A DNA stretch of 64,000 nucleotides from Amycolatopsis rifamycinica (GCF_000695625.1 NZ_JMQI01000039.1:1-64000), one strand, 5' to 3'. Numbered from the stretch's first letter, positions 34,401 through 43,765 are shown. The notes: a model not told the origin generated them from the letters alone. Program-made: numbers and translations.

Positions 34401-37400
34401 ACGTCACGGTCGACGGCCTGCGGGACGCGGATCGGTACGGCATCCACCCCGCGCTGCTGGATGCCGCCGTCCGCACGGTCGTCGGCGACGGCCTGCTCCC
34501 GTCGGTCTGGACCGGCGTGTCCCTCCTGGCCTCCGGGGCCACGGCCGTGACCGTGACGCCGACGGCGACCGGCCTGCGGCTCACCGACCCGGCCGGGCAG
34601 CCCGTCCTGACCGTCGAAGCGGTGCGCGGCACGCCGTTCGCCCCGGAAACGGGGACGACCGACGCGCTCTACCGCGTCGACTGGACCGAGATCCCGCTGT
34701 CCGCCGAAGCCGTGGACTTCTCGACGTACGAAGCCACGTCGGTCGAGGAGACGCTGGCCGCGCTCCAGGCGTGGCTGGCGGATCCCGCGGACACCCGGCT
34801 GGCCGTGCTCACCGGGGACTGCGCCGAACCCGGCGCGGCGGCGATCTGGGGCCTGGTGCGCTCGGCGCAGTCGGAGCACCCGGACCGGATCGTGCTGGCC
34901 GACCTCGACGACCCCGCCGTGCTGCCCGCCGTGGTGGCCACCGGCGAACCGCAGGTCAGGGTGCGCGACGGCGTCGCGTCGGTGCCGAGGCTGGCCCGGA
35001 TTCCCGCCACGCCGGACGCGCGGCCGCTGCACCCCGGCGGAACCGTGCTGATCACCGGCGGCACCGGCACGCTCGGCGCGCTGACCGCGCGGCACCTCGT
35101 CACCGCCCACGGCGTCCGGCACCTGGTGCTGGTCAGCCGCCGCGGTGCGGCTCCCGGACTCCACGACGAGCTGACCGCGCTCGGCGCGTCCGTCACCATC
35201 GCCGCCTGCGACGTGGCGGACCGGGCGCAGCTCGAAGCCGTCGTGGCGGCGATCCCGGCCGAGCACCCGCTCACCGCCGTGGTGCACACCGCCGGCGTCC
35301 TGGACGACGGCGTCGTCACCGAGCTGACCCCGGACCGGCTCGACACCGTCCGGCGGCCGAAGGCCGACGCCGCCCGGCACCTGGACGAGCTCACCCGGGA
35401 CGCCGACCTGGCCGCGTTCGTGCTGTTCTCCTCGGCGGCCGGCGTGCTGGGCAACCCCGGCCAGGCCGGGTATGCGGCCGCCAACGCCGAGCTGGACGCG
35501 CTGGCGCACGAGCGGAACCGCGAAGGCCTGCCCGCGGTGTCCATCGCCTGGGGCTACTGGGCGGCCGTCAGCGGCATGACCGAGCACCTGGGTGCCGCCG
35601 ACCTGCGGCGCAACCAGCGGATCGGCATGGCCGGCATCGAGGCGGACGAGGGCATGGCGCTGCTGGACGCCGCCATCGGCACCGGCGGCCCGCTGGTCGC
35701 GGCCAAGTTCGACGTCGCCGCCCTGCGGGCCACGGCGAAGGCCGGCGGCCCGGTGCCGCCGCCGCTGCGCGGCCTGGCCCCGCTGCCCCGCCGGACGGCG
35801 GCCAAGACCGCGTCGCTGACCGAGCGCCTCGCCGGGCTGGCCGAAGCCGAGCAGACCGAAGCCCTGCTGGACCTGGTCCGGCGGCACGCCGCCGAGGTGC
35901 TCGGCCACTCCGGTGCCGGATCCGTCCACTCGGGACGGACGTTCAAGGACGCCGGCTTCGACTCGCTGACCGCGGTGGAACTGCGGAACCGCCTCGCCGC
36001 CGCGACCGGGCTCACCCTGTCCCCGGCGATGATCTTCGACTACCCGAAGCCCCCGGCGCTCGCGGATCACCTGCGCGGCAGGCTCTTCGGCGAGAACGCG
36101 TCGCGGCCAGCGGAGATCGGGACGGCCGCCGCCGTCGACGAGCCGATCGCCATCGTCGCGATGGCGTGCCGGTTCCCCGGCGGCGTGCACAGCCCGGAGG
36201 ACCTGTGGCGGCTGGTCGCCGACGGCGTCGACGCGGTCACCGAGTTCCCCGCCGACCGCGGCTGGGACACCGACCGGCTCTACCACGAAGACCCCGACCA
36301 CGAGGGCACCACGTACGTGCGGCACGGCGCCTTCCTCGACGACGCCGCCGGGTTCGACGCCGCCTTCTTCGGCATCTCGCCCAACGAGGCGCTCGCCATG
36401 GACCCGCAGCAGCGGCTGCTGCTGGAGACGTCCTGGGAGCTGTTCGAGCGGGCCGCGATCGACCCGACCACCCTGGCCGGGCAGGACATCGGCGTCTTCG
36501 CCGGCGTCAACAGCCACGACTACAGCATGCGGACGCACGGGGCCGCCGGCGTCGAGGGCTTCCGGCTCACCGGCGCCTCGGCGAGCGTGCTCTCCGGGCG
36601 CGTCGCCTACCACTTCGGCGTCGAAGGCCCGGCCGTCACGGTCGACACGGCCTGCTCCTCGTCGCTGGTGGCGCTGCACATGGCGGTGCAGGCCCTGCAA
36701 CGCGGCGAGTGCGCCATGGCCCTGGCCGGCGGTGTGATGGTGATGGGCACGGTCGAGACCTTCGTCGAGTTCTCCCGGCAGCGCGGGCTGGCCCCCGACG
36801 GCCGGTGCAAGGCGTTCGCCGACGGCGCGGACGGCACCGGCTGGTCCGAGGGGGTCGGGCTGCTCCTGGTGGAGCGGCTGTCCGAGGCCCGGCGCCGGGG
36901 GCACCAGGTGCTGGCCGTGGTCCGCGGATCGGCGGTCAACTCCGACGGCGCGTCGAACGGCCTGACCGCCCCGAACGGCCCGGCCCAGCAGCGCGTGATC
37001 CGCAAGGCGCTCGCCGCCGCCGGGCTGTCCCCCTCGGACGTCGACGCGGTCGAGGCGCACGGCACCGGCACGACCCTGGGCGACCCGATCGAGGCCGAGG
37101 CCCTGATCGCCACCTACGGTCAGGATCGCGAGCAGCCGCTGTGGCTCGGCTCGGTGAAGTCGAACCTCGGGCACACCCAGGCCGCGGCGGGGGTCGCGGG
37201 CGTGATCAAGATGGTCATGGCCATGCGCCACGGCGTGCTGCCCCGGACGCTGCACGTCGACCGGCCGTCGTCCCACGTGGACTGGTCGGCGGGTGCGGTG
37301 GAACTGCTCACCGAGGCCCGCGACTGGACGAGCGACGGCCACCCGCGCCGGGCCGGCGTCTCTTCGTTCGGCATCGGCGGTACCAACGCGCACGTCGTCC

Positions 37401-40400
37401 TCGAAGAAGTCCCCGCGCCGGTCGCCACGCCGCGGCCGGAACCGGCCGGATTCCTGGTGCCCGTGCTCCTTTCCGCGCGTTCGGCCGCCGGGCTGCGCGG
37501 GCAGGCCGCGCGGCTCGCCGGCTTCCTCGGCGCCGAGGTGCGCGTCCCCGACGTCGCGCACGCGCTGGCCACCACCCGCGCCCAGCTCGACCACCGGGCC
37601 GTCGTCCTGGCTTCCGACCGGGACCGGCTCCGCGCGGACCTCGCCGCCTTCGGTCCCGGTGTCGTGACCGGGACGCCGGTCGACGGCAAGCTGGCCGTCC
37701 TCTTCACCGGACAGGGCAGCCAGTGGGCCGGCATGGGCCGCGAACTCGCCGGGACGTTCCCGGTGTTCCGGAACGCTTTCGAGGCCGCGTGCCACGCCGT
37801 GGACGCGCACCTGGGCGGGCGCCCGGTGCGCGAGGTCGTGTTCGACGACCGCACCCGGCTCGACCAGACGATGTACACCCAGGGCGCGCTGTTCGCCGTG
37901 GAGACCGCGTTGTTCCGGCTCTTCGCGTCCTGGGGCGTCCGGCCGGACCTCCTCGCCGGCCACTCCATCGGCGAGCTCGCCGCCGCGCACGTCTCCGGCG
38001 TGCTGGACCTGGCCGAGGCGGGCGAACTGGTCGCCGCGCGCGGCCGGCTCATGCAGGCCCTGCCCGCGGGCGGCGCGATGGTCGCCGTCCAGGCGGCCGA
38101 GGACGAGGTCGCGCCGCTGCTCGACGGCACGGTGTGCGTCGCCGCGGTCAACGGCCCGGACTCGGTGGTGCTCTCGGGCGCCGAAGACGCCGTGCTCGCC
38201 GTCGCGGCCGGACTGGCGGCCCGCGGCCGCAAGACGAAGCGGCTGCCGGTCAGCCACGCCTTCCACTCGCCGCTCATGGAACCGATGCTCGGCGACTTCC
38301 GCGCGGTCGCGGAACGGCTGACGTACCGGGCCGGAACGCTGCCGGTCGTCTCGACCCTGACCGGGAAACTCGCGGCGCTCGACACCCCGGGCTACTGGGT
38401 CCGTCAGGTGCGCGACGCCGTGCGCTTCGGCGACGCCGTCACCGAGCTGAACGCCCAGGGCGCGACGACGTACCTGGAGCTCGGCCCGGGCGGGGCGCTC
38501 GCCGCCATGGCCCTCGGCACGCTCGGCGGGCCGGAGCAGAGCTGCGTCGCCACCCTGCGCAAGAACGGCGCCGAGGTCCCCGGCGTCCTGACCGCGCTCG
38601 CGGAACTGCACGTCCGCGGGGTGACCGTGGACTGGACGGCTCTCCTCGACCGGCCGGGCACGGCGGTCGGGACCGTCCTGCCCACCTACGCCTTCCAGCA
38701 CGAGCGGTACTGGGTCGGCACCGACGAGACGCCGTCACCCGCGAGCCCGGTCGCGGCGCGCCCGGCCGAGCCGGTGCACGACGTGCCGGCCCTGGTCCGG
38801 GAGAGCGTCGCGGTGGTGCTCGGGCACCGGGACACGGCCGCGCCGGATCTCGACCGGTCCTTCAAGGACCTCGGCTTCGACTCCCTCGGCGCGATCAAGC
38901 TGCGCAACCGCCTGCGCGACTTCACCGGCGTGGACCTGCCCAGCACGCTGATCTTCGACTACCCGAACGCGGCCGTCCTCGCGGATCACCTGCGGGCCGA
39001 ACTCCGGGGGGAGCGCCCGGCGGTCGCCGCCCCGGTGGTGCGGGACGTCTCCGACGAGCCCATCGCCATCGTCGGCATGAGCACCCGGCTGCCCGGCGGC
39101 GCGGACAGCCCCGAAGAGCTGTGGAACCTGGTGGCCGAGGGGCGGGACGCGATTTCCGGCTTCCCCGTCGACCGCGGCTGGGACCTCGACGGCCTCTACC
39201 ACCCGGACCCCGCCCACCCGGGCACGAGCTACACGCGCACCGGCGGCTTCCTGCACGACGCGGCCCAGTTCGACGCCGGGCTCTTCGGCATCTCGCCGCG
39301 CGAGGCCCTCGCGATGGACCCGCAGCAGCGGCTGCTGCTGGAGACGTCGTGGGAAGCCCTCGAACGCGCGGGCGTCGACCCGCTGTCGGCGCGCGGCAGC
39401 GACGTCGGCGTCTTCACCGGGATCGTCCACCACGACTACGTGACGCGGCTGCGCGAAGTGCCCGAGGACGTCCAGGGCTACACGATGACCGGGACCGCTT
39501 CGAGCGTGGCGTCGGGCCGGGTGGCCTACGTGTTCGGGTTCGAGGGTCCGGCGGTCACGGTGGACACGGCGTGCTCGTCGTCGCTGGTGGCCATCCACCT
39601 GGCGGCGCAGGCCCTGCGGCAGGGCGAGTGCTCGATGGCACTGGCCGGCGGCGCGACCGTGATGGCCAGCCCGGACGCCTTCCTGGAGTTCTCCCGCCAG
39701 CGCGGCCTGTCCGCCGACGGCCGGTGCAAGGCCTACGCGGAAGGCGCGGACGGCACCGGGTGGGCCGAGGGCGTCGGCGTGGTCGTGCTGGAACGGCTTT
39801 CGGTGGCGCGGGAACGCGGGCACCGGATCCTGGCGGTGCTGCGGGGCAGCGCGGTGAACCAGGACGGCGCGTCGAACGGCCTGACCGCCCCGAACGGCCC
39901 TTCGCAGCAGCGGGTGATCCGCGGCGCGCTCGCCACGGCCGGGCTGGCACCGTCCGATGTGGACGTCGTCGAGGGGCACGGCACCGGCACGGCGCTGGGT
40001 GACCCGATCGAGGTGCAGGCGCTGCTGGCCACCTACGGGCAGGAGCGGGAACAGCCGCTGTGGCTCGGCTCCCTGAAGTCGAACATCGGGCACACGCAGG
40101 CGGCGGCCGGTGTGGTGGGCGTGATCAAGATGGTCATGGCCATGCGCCACGGCGTCATGCCGGCCACGCTGCACGCCGGCGAGCGGACGAGCCAGGTGGA
40201 CTGGTCCGCCGGGGCGATCGAGGTGCTGACCGAGGCCCGGGAGTGGCCGCGGAACGGCCGTCCGCGCCGGGCGGGCGTGTCCTCCTTCGGGGCCAGCGGC
40301 ACCAACGCGCACCTGATCATCGAAGAAGGCCCCGCCGAAGAACCCGCGCGCGAAGAGGCGGCCTCCGTGGTGCCGCTGGTGGTGTCCGCGCGCAGCACCG

Positions 40401-43400
40401 GTTCCCTGGCGGGACAGGCCGGCCGGCTGGCCGCGGTCCTCGAGAACGAGTCGTTGGCGGGGGTGGCCGGGGCACTGGTGTCGAGCCGCGCGACGCTGAA
40501 CGAGCGTGCGGTCGTCGTCGCGGGCTCGGCCGAGGAGGCCCAGGCCGGGTTGCGGGCGCTGGCCCGCGGCGAGAACGCGCCCGGTGTCGTGACCGGGACC
40601 GCGGGCAAGCCGGGCAAGGTCGTCTGGGTCTTCCCCGGCCAGGGCTCGCAGTGGCTCGGCATGGGCCGGGAACTCCTGGACTCCTCGCCGGTGTTCACCC
40701 AGCGGATCGAGGACTGCGCGGCCGCGCTGGAGCCGTGGACGGACTGGTCGCTGCTCGACGTCCTGCGCGGCGACGCCGACCTCCTGGACCGCGTCGACGT
40801 GGTGCAGCCGGCGAGCTTCGCGATGCTGGTCGGTCTCGCCGCGGTGTGGACCTCCCTGGGGGTCGTCCCGGACGCCGTGTTGGGGCACTCCCAGGGCGAG
40901 ATCGCCGCCGCCTGCGTGTCCGGGGCGTTGTCGCTGGACGACGCGGCGAAGGTGGTCGCGCTGCGCAGCCAGGCCATCGCCGCGGAACTGGCCGGCCGCG
41001 GCGGGATGGCGTCGGTCGCCCTGAGCGAGGAAGACGCGGTCGCGCGGCTGACGCCGTGGGCGGACCGCGTGGAAGTCGCGGCCGTCAACAGCCCGTCCTC
41101 GGTCGTCATCGCGGGAGACGCACAGGCCCTCGACGAAGCTCTGGGCGCCCTCGACGGCGTCCGGGTGCGGCGGGTCGCGGTGGACTACGCCTCGCACACC
41201 CGGCACGTCGAGGCCATCGAGGAAGTCCTGGACAAGTCCCTGGCCGGGATCACCGCCCGGGCGCCGGAAATCCCGTTCTACTCCACCGTCCTCGGCGCGT
41301 GGATCGAGCGGGACGTCGTCGACGGCGGCTACTGGTACCGGAACCTGCGGCAGCAGGTGCGGTTCGGCCCGGCGGTGGCGGACCTGGCCGGGCTGGGGCA
41401 CACGGTGTTCGTCGAGATCAGCGCCCACCCGGTGCTGGTCCAGCCCCTCAGCGAGATCAGCGGCGACGCCGTGGTGACCGGGTCGCTGCGCCGGGACGAC
41501 GGCGGGCTCCGCCGCCTGCTTGCTTCGGCGGCCGAGCTGTACGTCCGCGGCGTGGCCGTGGACTGGGCCGCGACGCTGCCCGCGGCCGGCTGGGTCGACC
41601 TGCCGACGTACGCCTTCGACCGACGGCACTTCTGGCTGCACGAGGCCGAGCCGGCCGAGGCCGCCGAAGGCGCGGACGGCGAGTTCTGGACCGCGGTCGA
41701 ACAGTCCGATGTGGACAGCCTGGCCGAGCTGCTCGACCTGGTGCCGGAGCAGCGCGGGGCGCTCAGCACCGTCGTGCCCGTGCTGGCCGGGTGGCGGGAC
41801 AAGCGCCGGGAGCGCTCGACGGCGGAGAAACTGCGCTACCAGGTCACCTGGCAGCCCCTCGAACGCGAAGCCACCGGCGTCCCGGGCGGGCGCTGGCTGG
41901 CCGTCGTCCCGGCAGGCACCGGCGACGCGCTCCTGAAGGAGCTCACCGGTCAGGGTCTCGACCTCGTCCGGCTGGAGATCGAGGAACCCGCCCGGGACCG
42001 GCTCGCCGAGCGGCTGCGGGGTGTCCTGGCGGGCAGCGACCTCACCGGCGTGCTGTCCCTGCTCGCCCTCGACGGCGGGCCCGCGGACGCGACCGAGGTC
42101 ACCGCTTCGACGCTCGCGCTGGTCCAGGCCCTGGGCGACACCAACACGGCCGCGCCGCTGTGGTGCCTCACCTCCGGCGCGGTGAACATCGGCATCCAGG
42201 ACGCCGTCACCGCACCGGCCCAGGCGGCCGTGTGGGGACTCGGCCGCGCCGTCGCGCTGGAGCGCCTCGACCGGTGGGGCGGCCTGGTCGACCTGCCCGC
42301 CGCGACCGACGCGCGCACGGCCCAGGCCCTGCTCGGCGTCCTGACCGGCGCCGCCGGGGAAGACCAGCTCGCGGTCCGGCGGTCGGGCGTCTACCGCAGG
42401 CGGCTGGTGCGCAAGCCGGTGCCGGAGGCCGCGACGGGCAAGTGGGAACCCCGCGGCACGGTCCTGGTGACCGGCGGAGCCGAAGGGCTCGGCCGCCACG
42501 CCTCGGTCTGGCTCGCGCGGTCCGGTGCCGAACGGCTCATCGTCACCGGCACCGACGGCGTCGCCGAACTGCGGGCCGAGCTCGCCGAGCTGGGCACGGC
42601 GGTGGAGTCCTGCGCCGGCACCGACCGGGACGCGATCACGCGGCTGGTGGCGGACGCTGAAGTCACCGCCGTCGTGCACGCCGCCGACATCGCGCAGACC
42701 AGCTCCGTCGACGACACCGGCGTCGCCGACCTCGACGAGGTGTTCACCGCCAAGGTGACCACCGCGGTGTGGCTGGACCAGCTGTTCGAGGACACCCCGC
42801 TCGACGCCTTCGTCGTGTTCTCCTCGATCGCGGGCGTCTGGGGCGGCGGCGGGCAGGGCCCGGCCGGTGCGGCGAACGCCGTCCTCGACGCCCTGGTCGA
42901 GTGGCGCCGGGCCCGCGGCCTGAAGGCGACGTCGATCGCCTGGGGCGCGCTGGACCAGATCGGCATCGGCATGGACGAGGCCGCCCTCGCCCAGCTGCGC
43001 CGCCGCGGTGTGATCCCGATGGCGCCGCAGCTGGCCGTCACCGCGATGGTGCAGGCCGTCGCCGGCAACGAGAAGGCCGTGGCGGTGGCCGACATGGACT
43101 GGGGCGCCTTCGTCCCCGCGTTCACCTCGGTCCGCCCCAGCCCGCTGTTCGCCGACCTGCCCGAGGCGAAGGCGATCCTCGAGGCGGCCCGAGACGACGG
43201 CGAAGACGGCGACACGGCGTCGTCGCTCGCGGACTCCCTGCGCGCGGTCCCGGACGCCGAGCAGAACCGCGTCCTGCTGAAGCTGGTCCGCGGCCACGCC
43301 TCGACGGTCCTCGGCCACAGCGGCGCCGAGGGCATCGGCCCGCGGCAGGCGTTCCAGGAGGTCGGCTTCGACTCCCTGGCCGCGGTCAACCTCCGCAACA

Positions 43401-43732
43401 GCCTGCACGCGGCCACCGGGCTGCGCCTGCCCGCGACGCTGATCTTCGACTACCCGACCCCGGAGGCGCTGGTCGGCTACCTGCGCGTCGAACTGCTCCG
43501 GGAGGCCGACGACGGCCTGGACGGGCGGGAGGACGACCTCCGGCAGGTCCTCGCGTCCGTGCCGTTCGCCCGGTTCAAGGAAGCCGGTGTGCTGGACGCC
43601 CTGCTCGGCCTGGCCGACGCGGAAGCCGGCCCGGAGCCGGAGGTCCCCGCACCGGCGACGGACGACGCGGAACTGATCGACGCACTGGACATCTCCGGTC
43701 TCGTGCAACGAGCCCTCGGACAGACGAGCTGA
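29561..43732 (+). CDS. rifA: Rifamycin-type modular PKS RifA: loading module and modules 1-3
   Basis: 4723 residues (close to the known RifA of about 4735). GTG start with GAAAGGA upstream; an apparent in-frame extension into the P450 gene is not real. Domains: adenylation (4-523), ACP-L (Ser574); KS1 (630-1055, Cys801), AT1 (Ser1231), DH1-like, KR1 (Tyr1971), ACP1 (Ser2135); KS2 (Cys2365), AT2 (Ser2802), ACP2 (Ser3108); KS3 (Cys3338), AT3 (Ser3777), defective KR3, ACP3 (Ser4605); C-terminal docking region (4647-4723). It activates AHBA and builds the aromatic tetraketide stage in the cytosol. AT motifs give propionate, acetate, propionate. The N-terminal start VRTDLVKPLPVALLENATRF matches my memory of RifA closely. 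It is handed on to RifB, whose gene starts 33 bases later. Confidence 0.93.
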   Translation: MRTDLVKPLPVALLENATRFAGKPAFADDHRSVTYGELEARTRRLAGHLAALGVRHGDRVAICLGNRVSTVESYFAVLRAGAVAVPLNPGAATAELEFPLTDSGATVVVTDPVQAARLPLAPPVELLVTGGDVPAGAHPYDELAGTEPAGPAADDLELDEPAWMFYTSGTTGLPKGVVSTQRNCLWSVASCYVPIPGLSHEDRVLWPLPLFHSLSHIACVLSATVVGASVRLVDGGSADDVMRLLVAEDSTFLAGVPTTYHHLVRAARQRGFSAPALRIGLAGGAVLGAGLRSEFEETFGVPLIDAYGSTETCGAIAMNPPDGARVDGSCGRPVPGVGVRVVDPETGLERPAGQEGEVWVSGPNVMLGYHNSPEATAEAMRDGWFRTGDLARRDDDGYLTICGRIKELIIRGGANIHPGEVEAVLRTAGGVADAAVGGVPHDTLGEVPVAYVIPGPSGFDAGALIEKCREQLSAYKVPERILEVAHIPRTASGKIRRGLLADEPARLRYAATEHEEQSRQADETVAAGLRARLSGLAEGAQCDLLEDLVRTLAADVLGQPVPAGRAFRDLGFTSLAVVELRNRLTEHTGRWLPASVVFDHPTPVALAGHVRAELLGIAQDLAEPVAADPDEPIAIVGMACRLPGGVASPEDLWRLVSTGADAVSAFPEDRGWDLDGLIDPDRERAGTSYVGQGGFLHDAGQFDAGFFGISPREAVAMDPQQRLLLETSWEALEHAGIDPIGLKGTDTGVFSGLMGQGYGTGAVAPELEGFVTTGVAASVASGRVSYVLGLEGPAVTVDTACSSSLVAMHQAAQALRQGECSMALAGGVTVMATPGSFVEFSRQRALAPDGRCKAFAAAADGTGWSEGVGVVVLERLSVARERGHRVLAVLRGSAVNSDGASNGLTAPNGLSQQRVIRRALAAAGLAPSDVDVVEAHGTGTTLGDPIEAQALLATYGQERETPLWLGSLKSNIGHAQAAAGVAGVIKMVQALRHEVLPPTLHVDKPTAEVDWSAGAVELLTEAREWPRHGRPRRAGVSSFGVSGTNAHLILEEAPAEEPVSAPEAAVVPLVLSARSGESLSGQAERLASFLDGDVSLTEVAAALVSRRAVLDERAVVVAGSRAEAVAGLRALDAAGSGTPGKVVWVFPGQGTQWPGMGRELLDESPVFAARIAECATALEPWIDWSLVEVLRGEGDLDRVDVLQPACFAVMVGLAAVWASVGVRPDAVVGHSQGEIAAACVSGALTLEDAAKVVALRSQAIAAELAGHGGMASVAMGEDDVVSRLADGVEVAAVNGPSSVVIAGDAQALDETLETLSAAEIRVRRVAVDYASHTRHVEDIRDTLAETLAGITAQAPAVPFYSTVTNEWVRDAGVLDGGYWYRNLRNQVRFGAAATTLLEQGHTVFVEVSAHPVLVQPLSELTGNAVGTLRRDDGGPRRLLTSMGELFVRGVDVDWTATVPAAGWVDLPTYAFDHRHYWLEPAEPAADGDPLLGTIVSTPGSDRLTAVARWTRRTHPWAADGLVPNAALVEAAIRLGDLTGTPFLAELTVDTPVPLPRRGGRDVQLIAGEPGERGRRPIEVFSREADGPWTRHAHGTLAPAAAAVPEPAAAGDATDVTVDGLRDADRYGIHPALLDAAVRTVVGDGLLPSVWTGVSLLASGATAVTVTPTATGLRLTDPAGQPVLTVEAVRGTPFAPETGTTDALYRVDWTEIPLSAEAVDFSTYEATSVEETLAALQAWLADPADTRLAVLTGDCAEPGAAAIWGLVRSAQSEHPDRIVLADLDDPAVLPAVVATGEPQVRVRDGVASVPRLARIPATPDARPLHPGGTVLITGGTGTLGALTARHLVTAHGVRHLVLVSRRGAAPGLHDELTALGASVTIAACDVADRAQLEAVVAAIPAEHPLTAVVHTAGVLDDGVVTELTPDRLDTVRRPKADAARHLDELTRDADLAAFVLFSSAAGVLGNPGQAGYAAANAELDALAHERNREGLPAVSIAWGYWAAVSGMTEHLGAADLRRNQRIGMAGIEADEGMALLDAAIGTGGPLVAAKFDVAALRATAKAGGPVPPPLRGLAPLPRRTAAKTASLTERLAGLAEAEQTEALLDLVRRHAAEVLGHSGAGSVHSGRTFKDAGFDSLTAVELRNRLAAATGLTLSPAMIFDYPKPPALADHLRGRLFGENASRPAEIGTAAAVDEPIAIVAMACRFPGGVHSPEDLWRLVADGVDAVTEFPADRGWDTDRLYHEDPDHEGTTYVRHGAFLDDAAGFDAAFFGISPNEALAMDPQQRLLLETSWELFERAAIDPTTLAGQDIGVFAGVNSHDYSMRTHGAAGVEGFRLTGASASVLSGRVAYHFGVEGPAVTVDTACSSSLVALHMAVQALQRGECAMALAGGVMVMGTVETFVEFSRQRGLAPDGRCKAFADGADGTGWSEGVGLLLVERLSEARRRGHQVLAVVRGSAVNSDGASNGLTAPNGPAQQRVIRKALAAAGLSPSDVDAVEAHGTGTTLGDPIEAEALIATYGQDREQPLWLGSVKSNLGHTQAAAGVAGVIKMVMAMRHGVLPRTLHVDRPSSHVDWSAGAVELLTEARDWTSDGHPRRAGVSSFGIGGTNAHVVLEEVPAPVATPRPEPAGFLVPVLLSARSAAGLRGQAARLAGFLGAEVRVPDVAHALATTRAQLDHRAVVLASDRDRLRADLAAFGPGVVTGTPVDGKLAVLFTGQGSQWAGMGRELAGTFPVFRNAFEAACHAVDAHLGGRPVREVVFDDRTRLDQTMYTQGALFAVETALFRLFASWGVRPDLLAGHSIGELAAAHVSGVLDLAEAGELVAARGRLMQALPAGGAMVAVQAAEDEVAPLLDGTVCVAAVNGPDSVVLSGAEDAVLAVAAGLAARGRKTKRLPVSHAFHSPLMEPMLGDFRAVAERLTYRAGTLPVVSTLTGKLAALDTPGYWVRQVRDAVRFGDAVTELNAQGATTYLELGPGGALAAMALGTLGGPEQSCVATLRKNGAEVPGVLTALAELHVRGVTVDWTALLDRPGTAVGTVLPTYAFQHERYWVGTDETPSPASPVAARPAEPVHDVPALVRESVAVVLGHRDTAAPDLDRSFKDLGFDSLGAIKLRNRLRDFTGVDLPSTLIFDYPNAAVLADHLRAELRGERPAVAAPVVRDVSDEPIAIVGMSTRLPGGADSPEELWNLVAEGRDAISGFPVDRGWDLDGLYHPDPAHPGTSYTRTGGFLHDAAQFDAGLFGISPREALAMDPQQRLLLETSWEALERAGVDPLSARGSDVGVFTGIVHHDYVTRLREVPEDVQGYTMTGTASSVASGRVAYVFGFEGPAVTVDTACSSSLVAIHLAAQALRQGECSMALAGGATVMASPDAFLEFSRQRGLSADGRCKAYAEGADGTGWAEGVGVVVLERLSVARERGHRILAVLRGSAVNQDGASNGLTAPNGPSQQRVIRGALATAGLAPSDVDVVEGHGTGTALGDPIEVQALLATYGQEREQPLWLGSLKSNIGHTQAAAGVVGVIKMVMAMRHGVMPATLHAGERTSQVDWSAGAIEVLTEAREWPRNGRPRRAGVSSFGASGTNAHLIIEEGPAEEPAREEAASVVPLVVSARSTGSLAGQAGRLAAVLENESLAGVAGALVSSRATLNERAVVVAGSAEEAQAGLRALARGENAPGVVTGTAGKPGKVVWVFPGQGSQWLGMGRELLDSSPVFTQRIEDCAAALEPWTDWSLLDVLRGDADLLDRVDVVQPASFAMLVGLAAVWTSLGVVPDAVLGHSQGEIAAACVSGALSLDDAAKVVALRSQAIAAELAGRGGMASVALSEEDAVARLTPWADRVEVAAVNSPSSVVIAGDAQALDEALGALDGVRVRRVAVDYASHTRHVEAIEEVLDKSLAGITARAPEIPFYSTVLGAWIERDVVDGGYWYRNLRQQVRFGPAVADLAGLGHTVFVEISAHPVLVQPLSEISGDAVVTGSLRRDDGGLRRLLASAAELYVRGVAVDWAATLPAAGWVDLPTYAFDRRHFWLHEAEPAEAAEGADGEFWTAVEQSDVDSLAELLDLVPEQRGALSTVVPVLAGWRDKRRERSTAEKLRYQVTWQPLEREATGVPGGRWLAVVPAGTGDALLKELTGQGLDLVRLEIEEPARDRLAERLRGVLAGSDLTGVLSLLALDGGPADATEVTASTLALVQALGDTNTAAPLWCLTSGAVNIGIQDAVTAPAQAAVWGLGRAVALERLDRWGGLVDLPAATDARTAQALLGVLTGAAGEDQLAVRRSGVYRRRLVRKPVPEAATGKWEPRGTVLVTGGAEGLGRHASVWLARSGAERLIVTGTDGVAELRAELAELGTAVESCAGTDRDAITRLVADAEVTAVVHAADIAQTSSVDDTGVADLDEVFTAKVTTAVWLDQLFEDTPLDAFVVFSSIAGVWGGGGQGPAGAANAVLDALVEWRRARGLKATSIAWGALDQIGIGMDEAALAQLRRRGVIPMAPQLAVTAMVQAVAGNEKAVAVADMDWGAFVPAFTSVRPSPLFADLPEAKAILEAARDDGEDGDTASSLADSLRAVPDAEQNRVLLKLVRGHASTVLGHSGAEGIGPRQAFQEVGFDSLAAVNLRNSLHAATGLRLPATLIFDYPTPEALVGYLRVELLREADDGLDGREDDLRQVLASVPFARFKEAGVLDALLGLADAEAGPEPEVPAPATDDAELIDALDISGLVQRALGQTS
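31448..36095 (+). other. PKS module 1: KS-AT(methylmalonyl)-DH(defective)-KR-ACP
   Basis: KS has VDTACSSSL, EAHGTGT and NIGHAQ. AT has GHSQG and YASH (1329-1332), the methylmalonyl signature. The DH-like domain keeps His1514 and Asp1634 but lost the GxxxxP part after HPWAADG. KR has TGGTGTLG (from 1832), LDD and Tyr1971, and looks active. Confidence 0.88.
36137..39025 (+). other. PKS module 2: KS-AT(malonyl)-ACP, no reductive domains
   Basis: KS Cys2365 in TACSSSL. AT has GHSIGELAAAH and HAFH (2899-2902), the malonyl signature, the only one in this window. ACP follows directly, so the beta-ketone is kept. This is the acetate unit expected second in rifamycin. Confidence 0.9.
39053..43500 (+). 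other. PKS module 3: KS-AT(methylmalonyl)-KR(inactive)-ACP
   Basis: AT3 has YASH (3876-3879). There is no DH. The KR has TGGAEGLG in place of TGGTGxLG, and the tyrosine of the YAAAN motif is Ala4435 (QGPAGAAN), so no reduction is expected. The retained ketone fits the later naphthalene ring closure. Confidence 0.88.
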
Positions 43733-43765
43733 CCGCCGATGGCGAACCAATCGTGGAGGAAGAAC

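Noticed and set aside
29183..38701. 3172-residue open frame antisense to rifA (and similar long antisense frames at 38735-44635, 53117-59359, 58743-63929)
   Set aside because: The frames are Arg/Gly/Val/Asp-rich with no domain. They are mirror effects of extreme third-position GC in the PKS genes.
43739..43765. Earlier ATG for RifB
   Set aside because: The GGAGGA ribosome site lies after it, and the docking helix starts naturally at ATG 43766.
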